Below, one piece after another: positions 1 to 15,000 of a stretch of 64,000 bases of DNA. Position 1 is the stretch's first letter. Every line of letters starts with the position of its first letter. Under the pieces are notes generated by a model, which did not search any database, was not told the DNA's origin, and saw only the letters and a program-made list of their open reading frames with translations. Origin of the DNA: Saprospiraceae bacterium (GTDB lineage Bacteria > Bacteroidota > Bacteroidia > Chitinophagales > Saprospiraceae); NCBI GenBank assembly GCA_016706365.1, contig JADJJU010000005.1:1-64000 (forward strand). The letters are read 5' to 3'. The position numbers and the translations under genes are program-made.

Positions 1-3000
1 TTCGATGCATGCGGGTGGAGCTCAAACAGTCACCTGGACCTTCGCAGATGCTTGTCAACAGAACAATCACATACTCAGATAATCACGGTTGAGCCTGCTC
101 CACTAAGCCGCATTTATCAATGCACCTGCAGATATTACAATGACATGCGAAAGCAGCAGTATTTACTGTATGTGATTTAGCTTACTACCAATGGAGAAGC
201 GGGATCATGCGAAGTTGCTGGTTCAGGACTGGACTAGTAAGTGGAAGCTTTGATGCATGTGGTGGAACGCAAACAATCTGGACATTCACAGATGCATGTG
301 ACGGAACAATCCCACACATACTCAGACAATCACAGTTGGGCCTGCTCCTGCAAGCCGCATTTGTCAATGCACCTGCAGATGTTTACAATGACATGCGAAG
401 AAGCCGCAGTATTTACTGCTACGTGAATCAGTTTACACAAATGGAGAAGCTGGATCATGCGAGATTGCTGGTTCACCACTTGGACTAGTAAGTGGGAAGC
501 TTCGATGCATGCCGGTGGAACTCAAACAATCACTTGGACATTCACTGAGGCTTGTGACAGAACAATCACACCCACTCAGACAATCCACGGGGTTGAGCCT
601 GCTCCACCAAGCGCATTTATCAATGCACCTGCAGATATTACAATGACATGCGAAGAAGCAGCAGTATTTACTGTATCTGATTTAGCTTACACAAATGGTG
701 AAGCTGGATCATGCGAGATTGATGGATCGCACCGGACTTGTAAGTGGCAACTTCGTTTTATGCGGTTGGAACGCAAACAATCAACTGGACATTCACAGAT
801 GCTTGTGACCAGAACAATCACACATACTCAGACAATCCACAGTTGAGCCTGCTCCGCAAGCCGCATTTATCAATGCCTGTAGACATTACATTAACGTGCG
901 AAGAAGCAGAAGTTTCTTAGTGTATCTGTTCACGAGCTTATACAATGGAGATGCTGGTATAGAGATTACTGGATCCAGTCACTGGACTTTTAAGTGGAAG
1001 CTTTGATGCATGTGGAGGAATGGAAACAATTACCTGGACCTTCACAGATGCTTGCGGTAGAACAATTACTCATATTCAAACGATCACACTCTACCTGCTC
1101 CTCAACCGTATTTATTAATGCACCTGCACATCACATTAACATGTGAGCAGCACGAAATATTTTACTGATCTGATCTGGCTTACACAAATGAGAAGCTGAT
1201 CATGCGAGATTGCTGGTTCAGTACGGTCTTGTAAGAAGTGGAAGCTTTGATGCATGTGGTGGAACGCAAACAATCACTGGACATTCACAGATAACTGTAA
1301 CAGAACAATCATACTCAGACAATCACAGTTGAGCCTGCTCCGCAAGCCGCATTTTATCAATGCACCTGCAGATATTACAATGACATGCGAAGAAGCAGCA
1401 GTATTTACAGTATCTGATTTTAGCTTACAAATGGAGAAACTGGATCATGCAGGGTGCTGGTTCAGTACGGTCTTGTTAGTGGAACCTTTGATGAATGCGG
1501 TGGAAGCCAAACAATTACCTGGACATTCACAGATGCTTGTAACAGGACAATTACTCATACTCAGACAATCACAGTTGAGCCTGCTCCGCAAGCCGCATTT
1601 ATCAATGCACCTGCGAATGTTACAATGACATGCGAAGAAGCAGCAGTATTTACAGTAAGTGATTTAGCTTACACGAATGGGTGAAGCTGGATCATGCGAG
1701 TTGCTGGATCAGCACCTGGACTAGTAATGGAAGCTTTGATGCATGCGGTGGAACTCAAACAATCACCTGGACATTCACAGATGCATGTGACAGAACAATC
1801 ACACATACACAGTCAATCACAGTTGAGCCTGCTCCTGAACCTGTATTTATCAATGCACCTTCAGATGTTACAATGACATGCGAAGAAGGAGCAGTATTTT
1901 CTGTATCTGATGCAAGCACAATGGAGAAACGGGGGATCATGCGAGATTGCTGGTTCAGTACCAGGTCTTGTTAGTGGCAGCTTCGATGCATGCGGAGGAA
2001 CTCAAACAATTACATGGACATTCACAGATGCTTGCGACAGAACAATCACACATACTCAGACGATCACAGTTGAGCCTGCACCTCAAGCAGTATTTATCAA
2101 TGCACCTGCAGACATCACCTTAACATGTGAAGAGGCAGCAATATTTACAGTAAGTGATTTAGCTTATACGAATGGAGAAGCTGGATCATGCGAGATTGCT
2201 GGATCAGCACCTGGACTAGTAAGTGGAAGCTTTGATGCATGCGGTGGAACTCAAACAATCACCTGGACATTCACAGATGCTTGTAACAGAACAATCACAC
2301 ATACTCAGACAATCACAGTTGAGCCTGCTCCGCAAGCCGCATTTATCAATGCACCTGCAGATGTTACCATGACATGCGAAGAAGCGGCAGTATTTACAGT
2401 ACCTGATCTGAACTATACGAATGGAGAAACAGGTTCATGTGAGATTACAGGAACTGTTCCAGGTCTTGTTAGTGGGTCATTCGATGCTTGCGGGGGAGTT
2501 CAGACTATTACCTGGACCTTCGTAGATGATTGCGATAGAACGATTACTCATACACAGATAATAACAGTTGAGCCTGCACCTCAAGCCGCATTTATCAATG
2601 CACCTGCAGATGTTACAATGACATGCGAAGAAGCAGCAGTATTTACTGTATCTGATCTGGCTTACACAAATGGAGAAACGGGATCATGCGAGATTGCTGG
2701 TTCAGCACCTGGACTAGTAAGTGGAAGCTTTGATGCATGTGGTGGAACGCAAACAATCACCTGGACATTCACTGATGCATGTGACAGAACAATCACACAT
2801 ACTCAGACAATCACAGTTGAGCCTGCTCCACAAGCCGCATTTATCAATGCACCTGCAGATGTTACAATGACATGCGAAGAAGCAGCAGTATTTACTGTAT
2901 CTGATCTGGCTTACACAAATGGAGAAGCTGGATCATGCGAGATTGCTGGATCAGCACCTGGACTAGTAAGTGGAAGCTTTGATGCATGCGGTGGAACGCA

Positions 3001-6000
3001 AACAATCACCTGGACATTCACAGATGCTTGTGACAGAACAATCACACATACTCAGACAATCACAGTTGAGCCTGCACCGCAAGCCGCATTTATCAATGCA
3101 CCTGCAGATGTTACAATGACATGCGAAGAAGCAGCAGTATTTTACTGTATCTGATCTAGCTACACAAATGGAGAAGCAGGATCATGCGAGATTGCTGGAT
3201 CAGTACCAGGTCTTGTAAGTGGAAGCTTCGATGCATGCGGTGGAACGCAAACAATCACCTGGACATTCACAGATGCTTGTGACAGAACAATCACACATAC
3301 TCAGACAATCACAGTTGAGCCTGCTCCTCAAGCAGCATTTATCAATGCACCTGCGACATCACAATGACATGCGAAGAGGCAGCAGTATTTACAGTATCTG
3401 ATCTGGCTTATACAAATGGAGAAGCAGGATCATGCGAGATTGCTGGATCAGTACCAGGACTTGTAAGTGGAAGCTTTGATGCATGCGGTGGAACTCAAAC
3501 AATCACCTGGACATTCACAGATACTTGTGACAGAACAATCACACATACTCAGACAATCACAGTTGAGTTTGCTCCGCAAGCCGCATTTATCAATGCACCT
3601 GCAGATGTTACAATGACATGCGAAGAAGCAGCAGTATTTACAGCATCTGATCTAGCTTACACGAATGGAGAAACTGGATCATGCGAGATTGCTGGATCAG
3701 TACCAGGTCTTGTAAGTGGAAGCTTTGATGCATGTGGTGGAACTCAAACAATTACCTGGACATTCACAGATGCATGTGACAGAACAATCACACATACTCA
3801 GACAATCACAGTTGAGCCTGCTCCACAAGCCGCATTTATCAATGCACCTGCAGATGTTACAATGACATGCGAAGAAGCAGCAGTATTTACAGTAACTGAT
3901 CTGGCTTACACAAATGGAGAAGCAGGATCATGCGAGATTGCTGGATCAGTACCAGGACTAGTAAGTGGAAGCTTTGATGCATGCGGTGGAACTCAGACTA
4001 TTACCTGGACATTCACAGATGCTTGTGACAGAACAATCACACATACTCAGACAATCACAGTTGAGCCTGCTCCGCAAGCCGCATTTATCAATGCACCTGC
4101 AGATATTACATTGACATGCGAAGAAGCAGCAGTATTTACAGCAACTGATCTGAACTTACACAAATGGAGAAACTGGATCATGCGAGATTGCTGGATCAGT
4201 ACCAGGACTTGTAAGTGGAAGCTTTGATGCATGCGGTGGAACTCAAACAATCACCTGGACATTCACAGATGCTTGTGACAGAACAATCACACATACTCAG
4301 ACAATCACAGTTGAGCCTGCTCCACCAAGCCGCATTTATCAATGCACCTGCAGATGTTACAATGACATGCGAAGAAGCAGCAGTATTTACTGTAACTGAT
4401 CTGGCTTACACGAATGGAGAAACAGGATCATGCGAGATTGCTGGATCAGTTCACGGACTTGTTAGTGGCAGCTTTGATGCATGCGGAGGAACTCAAACAA
4501 TCACCTGGACATTCACTATCTGATCTGGCTTACACAAATGGAGAAACGGGATCATGCGAGATTGCTGGTTCAGTACCAGGTCTTGTTAGTGGCAGCTTCG
4601 ATGCATGCGGAGGAACTCAAACAATCACCTGGACATTCACAGATGCTTGTGACAGAACAATCACACATACTCAGACAATCACAGTTGAGCCTGCACCGCA
4701 AGCCGCATTTATCAATGCACCTGCAGATATTACCTTGACATGCGAAGAAGCAGCAGTATTTACAGTAAGTGATTTAGCTTACACGAATGGAGAAGCTGGA
4801 TCATGCGAGATTGCTGGATCAGCACCTGGACTAGTAAGTGGAAGCTTTGATGCATGTGGTGGAACGCAAACAATCACCTGGACATTCACAGATGCATGTG
4901 ACAGAACAATCACACATACTCAGACAATCACAGTTGAGCCTGCTCCTCAAGCCGCATTTGTCAATGCACCTGCAGATGTTACAATGACATGCGAAGAAGC
5001 AGCAGTATTTACAGCATCTGATCTGAACTATACGAATGGAGAAACAGGATCATGTGAGATTACAGGAACTGTCCAGGTCTTGTTAGTGGGCTTTGATGCA
5101 GGGGGGCAAACAATCACCTGGACCTTCACAGATGCTTGGACAGAACACACACATACTCACCACAGTTGACCTGCTCCCATTTATCAATGCACCTGCAGAT
5201 GTTACAATGACATGCGAAGAAGCAGCAGTATTTACAGCATCTGATCTGAACTATACGAATGGAGAAACGGGATCATGTGAGATCACAGGAACAGTTCCAG
5301 GTCTTGTTAGCGGAGGCTTTGATGCATGCGGATCAGACAATCACAGTTGAGCCTGCTCCGCAAGCCGCATTTATCAATGCACCTGCAGATATTACAATGA
5401 CATGCGAAGAAGCAGCAGTATTTACAGTATCTGATCTAGCTTACAATGGAGAAACGGGATCATGCGGATTGCTGGTACAGTACCAGGTCTTGTTAGTGGC
5501 AGCTTCGATGCATGCGGGGAATTCAAACAATCACGGACATTCACAGATGCTTGCGACAGAACAATCACACATACTCAGACGATCACAGTTGAGCCTGCAC
5601 CTCAAGCAGTATTTATCAATGCACCTGCAGACATCACATTAACATGTGAAGAGGCAGCAATATTTACAGTAAGTGATTTAGCTTATACTAATGGAGAAGC
5701 TGGATCATGCGAGATTGCTGGTTCAGTACCTGGACTAGTAAGTGGAAGCTTTGATGCATGCGGTGGAACTCAAACAATCACCTGGACATTCACAGATGCT
5801 TGTAACAGAACAATCACACATACTCAGACAATCACAGTTGAGCCTGCTCCGCAAGCCGCATTTATCAATGCACCTGCAGATGTTACCATGACATGCGAAG
5901 AAGCAGTATTTACAGTAACTGATCTTAGCTTACACAAATGGAGAAACAGGATCATGCGAGATTGCTGGTTCAGTACCAGGTCTTGTTAGTGGGTCATTCG

Positions 6001-9000
6001 ATGCTTGCGGTGGAGTTAAGACTATCACCTGGACATTCACAGATGCTTGCGACAGAACAATCACACATACTCAGACGATCACAGTTGAGCCTGCACCTCA
6101 AGCAGTATTTATCAATGCACCTGCACACATCACATTAACATGTGAAGAGGCAGCAGTATTTACTGTATCTGATCTGGCTTACACAAATGGAGAAGCTGGA
6201 TCATGCGAGATTGCTGGTTCAGTACCTGGACTTGTTAGTGGCAACTTCGATGCATGCGGAGGAACTCAAACAATTACATGGACATTCACAGATGCATGTG
6301 ACAGAACAATCACACATACTCAGACAATCACAGTTGAGCCTGCTCCGCAAGCCGCATTTATCAATGCACCTGCAGATGTTACAATGACATGCGAAGAAGC
6401 AGCAGTATTTACTGTATCTGATCTGGCTTACACAAATGGAGAAACGGGATCATGCGAGATTGCTGGATCAGTACCAGGTCTTGTTAGTGGATCATTCGAT
6501 GCATGCGGAGGAAGCCAGACGATCACCTGGACATTTACAGATGATTGCGGAAGAAACATCACACATACTCAGACGATCACAGTTGAGCCTGCTGCGCAAG
6601 CCGCATTTATCAATGCACCTGCAGATGTTACAATGACATGCGAAGAAGCAGCAGTATTTACTGTATCTGATCTGGCTTACACAAATGGAGAAACGGGATC
6701 ATGCGAGATTGCTGGTTCAGTACCAGGTCTTGTAAGTGGCAGCTTCGATGCATGCGGTGGAATTCAAACAATCACCTGGACATTCACAGATGCTTGCGAC
6801 AGAACAATCACACATTCTCAGACGATCACAGTTGAGCCTGCTGCGCAAGCCGTATTTATTAATGCACCTTCAGATATTACATTAACTTGTGAAGAAGCAG
6901 TAACATTTACCCCAACTGATTTAGCTTACACAAATGGAGAAACGGGAGCTTGTGAAATAGTTGGGACAGCACCCGGACTAGTAAGTGGAAGCTTTGATAC
7001 ATGTGGCGGAACGCAAACAATCACCTGGACATTCACAGATGCTTGCGACAGAACAATTACACATACTCAGACAATAACAGTTGATCCTGCTCCGCAAGCC
7101 GCATTTATTAATGCACCTGCAGATATCACTTTAACATGCGAAGAAGCGGCATTATTTACAATATCTGATTTAGCTTACACAAATGGAGAAACGGGATCAT
7201 GCGAGATTGCTGGTTCAGCACCGGACTAGTTAGTGGAAGCTTTGATGCATGTGGTGGAATGCAAACAATCACCTGGACATTCACAGATGCTTGCGATAGA
7301 ACAATTACACATACTCAGACAATAACAGTTGAGCCTGCTGCGCAAGCCGCATTTATCAATGCACCTGCAGATGTTACAATGACATGCGAAGAAGCAGCAG
7401 TATTTACTGTATCTGATCTGGCTTACACAAATGGAGAAACGGGATCATGCGAGATTGCTGGATCAGCACCTGGACTAGTAAGTGGCAGCTTTGATGCATG
7501 CGGTGGAACGCAAACAATCACATGGACATTCACAGATGCTTGTGACAGAACAATCACACATACTCAGACGATCACAGTTGAGCCTGCTCCGCAAGCCGCA
7601 TTTATCAACGCACCTGCAGATATCACATTAACATGCGAGGAAGCATCCGTATTTACAGTATCTGATTTAGCTTACACAAATGGCGAATCGGGATCATGCG
7701 ATATCACAGGAACTGTTCCTGGTCTTGTAAGCGGAAGCTTTGATGCATGCGGTGGAACGCAAACAATTACGTGGTCATTCACAGATGTTTGTGACAGAAC
7801 AATCACACATACTCAAACGATCACAATAGAGCCAGCAGCTGTAGCAACATTTATCAATGCACCTGCCGATATCACCCTGACATGTGAAGAAGGGCAGAAC
7901 TTTGTAGTTAGTTCACTTGATTATAGCAATGGAATGTCTGGTTCCTGTGAAATTACTGGATCTGTTCCGGGAATTTTGAGTGGAATATTTGATGTATGTG
8001 GAAGTGTAGAAACAGTTACCTGGACCTTCACAGATGATTGTGGCAGAATTATTTCTCATATTCAAACGATCACTACTCTACCTGCTCCTGAACCTGTATT
8101 TATTAATGCACCTGCAGACATCACATTAACATGCGAGGATGCATCCGTATTTACAGTATCTGATTTAGCTTACACAAATGGCGAAACTGGTTCATGTGAG
8201 GTTACTGGAACTGTTCCAGGTCTTGTTAGTGGGTCATTCGATGCTTGCGGTGGAGTTCAGACTATTACCTGGACCTTCGTAGATGATTGCAATAGAACAA
8301 TTACTCATACTCAGACAATCACAGTTGAGCCTGCTCCTCAAGCCGCATTTATCAATGCACCTGCGGATATCACTTTGACTTGCGAAGAAGCTTCTATATT
8401 TACAGCATCTGATCTGAACTATGCGAATGGAGAAACGGGATCATGTGAGATCACAGGAACAGTTCCAGGTCTTGTTAGCGGAAGCTTCGATGCATGTGGT
8501 GGAACGCAAACAATCACCTGGACATTCACTGATGCATGTGACAGAACAATCACACATACTCAGACAATCACAGTTGAGCCTGCTCCGCAAGCCGCATTTA
8601 TCAATGCACCTGCAGATGTTACAATGACATGCGAAGAAGCAGCAGTATTTACAGTAAGTGATTTAGCTTACACGAATGGTGAAGCTGGATCATGCGAGAT
8701 TGCTGGTTCAGTACCAGGTCTTGTAAGTGGCAGCTTCGATGCATGCGGTGGAACTCAAACAATCACCTGGACATTCACAGATGCTTGTGACAGAACAATC
8801 ACACATACTCAGACAATCACAGTTGAGCCTGCTCCGCAAGCCGCATTTATCAATGCACCTGCAGATGTTACAATGACATGCGAAGAAGCAGCAGTATTTA
8901 CAGTAAGTGATTTAGCTTACACGAATGGTGAAGCTGGATCATGCGAGATTGCTGGATCAGCACCTGGACTAGTAAGTGGAAGCTTTGATGCATGCGGTGG

Positions 9001-12000
9001 AACTCAAACAATCACCTGGACATTCACTGATACATGTGACAGAACAATCACACATACTCAGACGATCACAGTTGAGCCTGCTGCGCCAGCCGCATTTATC
9101 AATGCACCTGCAGATGTTACAATGACATGCGAAGAAGCAGCAGTATTTACAGCATCTGATCTGAACTATACAAATGGAGAAACGGGATCATGCGAGATTG
9201 CTGGTTCAGTACCAGGTCTTGTTAGTGGAAGCTTTGATGCATGTGGTGGAACTCAAACAATTACCTGGACATTCACAGATGCATGTGACAGAACAATCAC
9301 ACATACTCAGACAATCACAGTTGAGCCTGCTCCACAAGCCGCATTTATCAATGCACCTGCAGATGTTACAATGACATGCGAAGAAGCAGCAGTATTTACT
9401 GTATCTGATCTGAACTACACAAATGGAGAAACGGGATCATGTGAGATCACAGGAACAGTTCCAGGTCTTGTTAGCGGAGGCTTTGATGCATGCGGAGGTA
9501 TTCAAACAATAACATGGATATTCACAGATGCTTGTGACAGGACCATAACACATACACAGACGATCACAGTCGAACCAGCATTACAGGCAGCATTCGTTAA
9601 TGCACCAGCAGATATCACATTAACTTGTGATGAAGCCGCAGTATTTACTATGCTTGATCTTGATTACTCGAACGGAGCAACGGGGTCATGTGAAATTACA
9701 GGATCAGTGCCTGGAGTGCTGAATGGAAGCTTCGATACTTGTGGTGGAACTCAAACAATCACCTGGACTTTCACAGACATGTGTGACAGAACTATAATGC
9801 ATGTTCAAACAATTAATGTCATTCCTGCACTAGAAGCTGCATTCATCAACCCTCCTGCAGATATAATTTTGACTTGTGAGGAAGCTACAAATATGACTGT
9901 TTCTACCTTGAATTATACGAATGCTGAACTTGGTTCTTGTGAAATTACAGGAAGTGTACCTGGGCTTGTAGGCGGAAACTTCGATGAGTGCGGTGGTATT
10001 CTGACAATTACATGGACATTTACTGATGAATGCGACAGAACAATTTCACATACCCAAACGATCACAGTTGAACCTGCAGCTCAAGCTTCCTTTATTAATG
10101 CCCCGGCAGATATCATCTTAAATTGTCTTGAAGCAGTATCATTTAGTGTTCCAGATCTGAGCTATTCTAATGGAGAAAATGGCTCCTGTGATATTTCAGG
10201 TTTTATCCCGGGAATTTTATCAGGTACATTTGACGAGTGCGGAGGTACCCAAACTATAACCTGGACCTTTACAGATCCATGCGGACGCGTGATTTCCCAT
10301 GTTCAAAATGTTTCCATTGAGCCTACTTCTGCAGCTTCATTTGTAAATCCACCTGCAGATATTACATTAACTTGTGAAGAAGCAGCCAACTTTGTGCCGG
10401 GTAGTTTAAATTATTCAAATGATGAAACAACTCTATGTGATATTTCCGGATCAGTTCCGGGCATTCTAAGTGGTGATTTGACAGCATGCGGTACTGGTGC
10501 GTCGGTTACCTGGACATTCGTTGATATTTGCGGAAGAGACATTACACATGTGCAGATGATAAATGTGATTGATGATATTGCTCCAATAATCACATGTCCT
10601 GTCGATTTATCACATCAGTGCATTGCAGATTTGCCTGCTCCATATTCCTCTCTTGATGAATTTATCAATGCAGGAGGAACCGTATCCGATAATTGTAATC
10701 TTGACTCAATCAGCTTTACATTCGTCTCAGAAAATCTTACAGGAAATTGTCCTACAGTTGTTACCAGAGTTTACTCTATTTTGGATCATTGTTTGAATGT
10801 GACAACATGCACTCAGGTCATTTCTATTCTTGATACGATTCCTCCTGTATTTTTAGATATTCCGGTTGATGAAACTATAAGTTGTGAAGAAACAATTCCG
10901 GCAATTCCTATTCTGCAAGCTTCTGATAATTGTGGCCAGACAGATGTGACAGTTGCTGAAATAATTGTTCCGGGCACTTGTGATAATGAATTTACAATTG
11001 TAAGAACATTTACTGCTACTGATATTTGTGGAAATACCACAACCCTTGTTCAAACTATAACTGTTACTGATGAAATCCTACCGGTATTCACTTTTGTTCC
11101 TGCTGATATTGATCTGGGATGTAATGAGGATATTGTTTATGAACCAGCCACAGCAACAGACAATTGCGGAGATGTTGTAATATCAGAAGTAAGAGATTCT
11201 ATTCCGGGTATTTGTGAAGGCAGCTTTGTAATAATCAGAACATTCACTGCAACTGACTTATGCGGAAATACCGCTACTGCAATTCAGACTATCGGATCTG
11301 GCGATGATGCTCCTCCTGAATTTACTTTTATTCCTGCTGACTATGCAATTGCATGTGATGATCCTGTCGTTTTTGAGGATCCTCAGGCAGTGGATCTTTG
11401 TGGAATGGTTACAATAACTGAAGAAAGAGATACCTTCCCTGGTGACTGCTTATTCAATTTCGACATCCAAAGAACATTTGTTGCTTCTGATGGCTGCGGT
11501 AATACCACTTCCGCAATACAACGTATTGAAATCAGAGACACTCTTGCTCCATTATTTAATTTTGTACCAGCCAGCTATACTGCATCATGCGAGGATAATT
11601 TAATATTTGAAGATGCTACCGGAATTGATAACTGTAGCACCGTCGAAATAGTAGAAACGAGAGACACTATCCCTGGAGTTTGTGAAAACAGCTTCCAGAT
11701 AATAAGAATATTTACCGCAACAGATCTATGTGGCAACTCCCGTACAGCAACTCAAATAATTGATGTCGATGATACTGATTCTCCGACTATTACTTGCGTG
11801 GGTAGTTCTGAGGTACAATGTCTTACTGATGTACCACCTGTATTCACATCTCTTGTAGATTTTATCAATAATGGAGGTTCAGTTTCTGATAATTGCGGTC
11901 TTGATTCAATAAGCTTTGTACTGATTTCTGAGAATATTACCGGCACTTGTCCTACAATAGTGAGCAGAGTGTATGGAATTTCTGATCAGTGTTTGAATCT

Positions 12001-15000
12001 GAGCACCTGTTCTCAGGTTATTACAGTGCTGGATACTATTCCTCCTATATTCCTGGATAGCCCGGCAAATATTACTGTTCAGTGTCTTGAGCTGGTTCCT
12101 GAAATGCCTGAACTACCTTGGACGGATAATTGCGGTACTGCAGGAAATGCGACCGGCTCTGAAACCAGTGATGGACAAACAAATCCTGAGACGATTACGA
12201 GAACATGGACTATTGCTGATGATTGTGGTAATGAATCAATTATAGCTCAATCAATAATAGTCACAGGAGTGGAAGAAAACTTTGTAGTAGCTGAAATTTG
12301 TGAAGGGGATACATTATTGTTTAATGGCAATCCGGTATATGAACCAGGAATTTACGTCGATACGCTTCAGACATCCCTGGGTTGTGATTCTATTGAAAAT
12401 CTTACTTTGATTGTTCATCCAATCTTTACAAATGATATCATCGCAGAAATTTGCGATGGAGAAAGCTATGATTTCAATGGTACACTTCTTACTATTGGAG
12501 GACTATACACTGACACACTTCAAACAGCATTTGGTTGTGACTCTATTGAAAACCTGACACTGACTGTACATCCGATATTCTCCTCTGACATCACAGCTGA
12601 GATTTGTGAAGGTGAAACATATAATTTCAATGGTACTCTGCTTACTATAGGTGGTATTTATTCAGATTCATTGCAAACTATTTTTGGATGCGATTCAATT
12701 GAGAATCTGAACTTGATAGTCCATCCGGCTTTCAATAATGATATTCTAATAGAAATTTGTGAAGGAGATACCTATAACTTCAATGGCACCATTCTGAATG
12801 CTGAGGGTTCATACATTGATACCCTGCAGACTGCATTTGGCTGCGATTCCATAGAGAATTTGACGCTGATGGTGCTTCCTATATTTGTAAATGATTTAAC
12901 AATTGACATTTGTGAGGGTCAAACTTATGATTTCAATGGAAATATTATCTCCACTGCTGGATTCTATACAGATACTCTGCTTTCGAACTTTGGATGTGAT
13001 TCTATTCTGAATCTGACTCTCTCTGTCCATCCTAATTTCTCTGTTCAAATAGATCATGAAATTTGTGAGGGTCAGACCTATGATTTCAATGGTGTAATTC
13101 TGGATATGACCGGAACATACACAGATTCACTTAATTCAGTTAATGGCTGTGACAGTATTGTTACTCTGAACTTAACCGTTAGCCCTGTACTGGAAGAAAC
13201 TATAAGTGCCGAAATTTGCCAGGGTGCTGAGTACGATTTCAATGGTCAGATACTCACCGTTGCCGGAACATATTCTACTGATTTAACTAATGCCAATGGC
13301 TGTGATAGTATTGTGACACTCATCCTTACAGTACTGCCTGCTCTTGAGGAAACTATCGCCGTCGATATTTGTCAGGGAGTTACTTATGACTTTAATGGTC
13401 AATTGCTCAATATTAGTGGAACTTACACTGCCCAATTAACCAATTCTGAAGGTTGCGACAGTATAGTCACTTTGATATTAATGGTAAATCCTCCTTTGGA
13501 AGAAACCATATCTGCAGAAATCTGCCAGGGAGCTGTTTATGACTTCAATGGACAGTTACTGACCGCTAGTGGTATATATGTAGCTGATCTGGTCAATTCT
13601 GAAGGATGTGATAGTATAGTTACACTTAACCTTACAGTTAATCCGGCTTTTGAAGAAACAATCACAGCAGAAATCTGTCAGGGTGCAACCTATGACTTCA
13701 ATGGACAAATGCTGACTGTCAGCGGAACTTACACAACAGATCTTACTAATGCCCAAGGATGTGATAGCATTGTGACATTATTACTTACTGTCAATCCTGC
13801 CCTTGAAGAAACGATCACAGCAGAAATCTGTCAGGGAGTTACATATAACTTCAATGGTCAAACACTGACGGTAGGAGGAACTTATACATCTGATGTGACA
13901 ACTGCTGAAGGTTGTGACAGTATAGTTACTTTGATTTTAACAGTGCTACCGGCTTTAGAAGAGACGATCACAGCAGATATTTGCCAGGGAGCCTCTTATG
14001 ATTTCAATGGTCAAATGTTGACGATTGGAGGAACTTATACATCCGACCTTACAAATGCTGAAGGTTGTGACAGTATTGTCACTTTAATATTGACAGTAAG
14101 CCCTGCATTACAAGAAACTATTTCTGCTGAAATTTGCCAGGGAGCTATATTTGATTTTAATGGCCAGCAATTGACTGCAAGCGGAACTTATACATCTACT
14201 ATCACAACAGCAGAAGGTTGCGACTCTACGATAACTTTGCTACTAACTGTCAACCCTGCATTGGAAGAGACCATTACTGCTGAAATATGCCGTGGTTCTA
14301 CATTTGATTTCAATGGGCAGTTATTAATTGTAAGTGGAACTTATACTTCAGATCAGACAACTGCAGAAGGATGTGATAGCATAGTTACTTTGATTCTGAC
14401 AGTAAGTCCGGCACTGGAAGAAACGATCACTGCTGAAATTTGTCAGGGTGCAACATATGATTTCAATGGACAGATAATAACCAACAGTGGCACTTATGTT
14501 GCAGATCTGACCACTGCTGAGGGATGCGATAGTATCGTTACTTTGATACTCACTGTAAGTCCTGCATTGGAAGAAACAATTACGGCGGAAATTTGCCAGG
14601 GAACTACCTTTGATTTTAATGGTCAAATATTGACTGTAAGCGGTACTTACACTTCTGATCTGAGCACATCAAACGGATGCGACAGTATTGTTACTTTGAT
14701 TTTGACAGTAAACCCTGCCTTAGAAGAAACAATCACAGCAGAGATCTGTCAGGGAGCAACCTACGATTTCAACGGACAACAACTGACTGATGCAGGAGTC
14801 TATATCGCAGATTTAACTAATGCCCAGGGCTGTGACAGCATTGTCACTCTTGTTCTAACAGTGGCTCCGATTTTGGTAGAAACAATTACTGCGGAGATTT
14901 GCCAGGGCCGAATACCAATTTAACGGAACCAATTATAATACATCAGGTACTTATTTCCACTTTACAACAAATGCTCAGGGTTGTGATAGTTCCATCGTGT

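Larger units (their letters stand above)
1..10560 (+). repeat. Array of 83-residue (249-bp) HYR-like units
   Basis: The distance between successive FINAPADVTMTCEEAAVF motifs is 249 bp (for example 2341 and 2590), so length gives about 42 units. Each unit carries four cysteines, in TCEE, GSCEI, DACGG and DACDR, compatible with two disulfides in an Ig-like fold. The pattern recalls the four-cysteine HYR family in Pfam. Units between about 2 and 9.5 kb are almost identical at DNA level. From about 9.5 kb to 10.56 kb they diverge progressively in both codons and residues. Confidence 0.9.

Noticed and set aside
1..10560. Regular 249-bp repeats as a possible CRISPR or satellite array
   Set aside because: The unit is far longer than CRISPR repeats, has no spacers, and encodes a conserved protein module in frame over thousands of codons.
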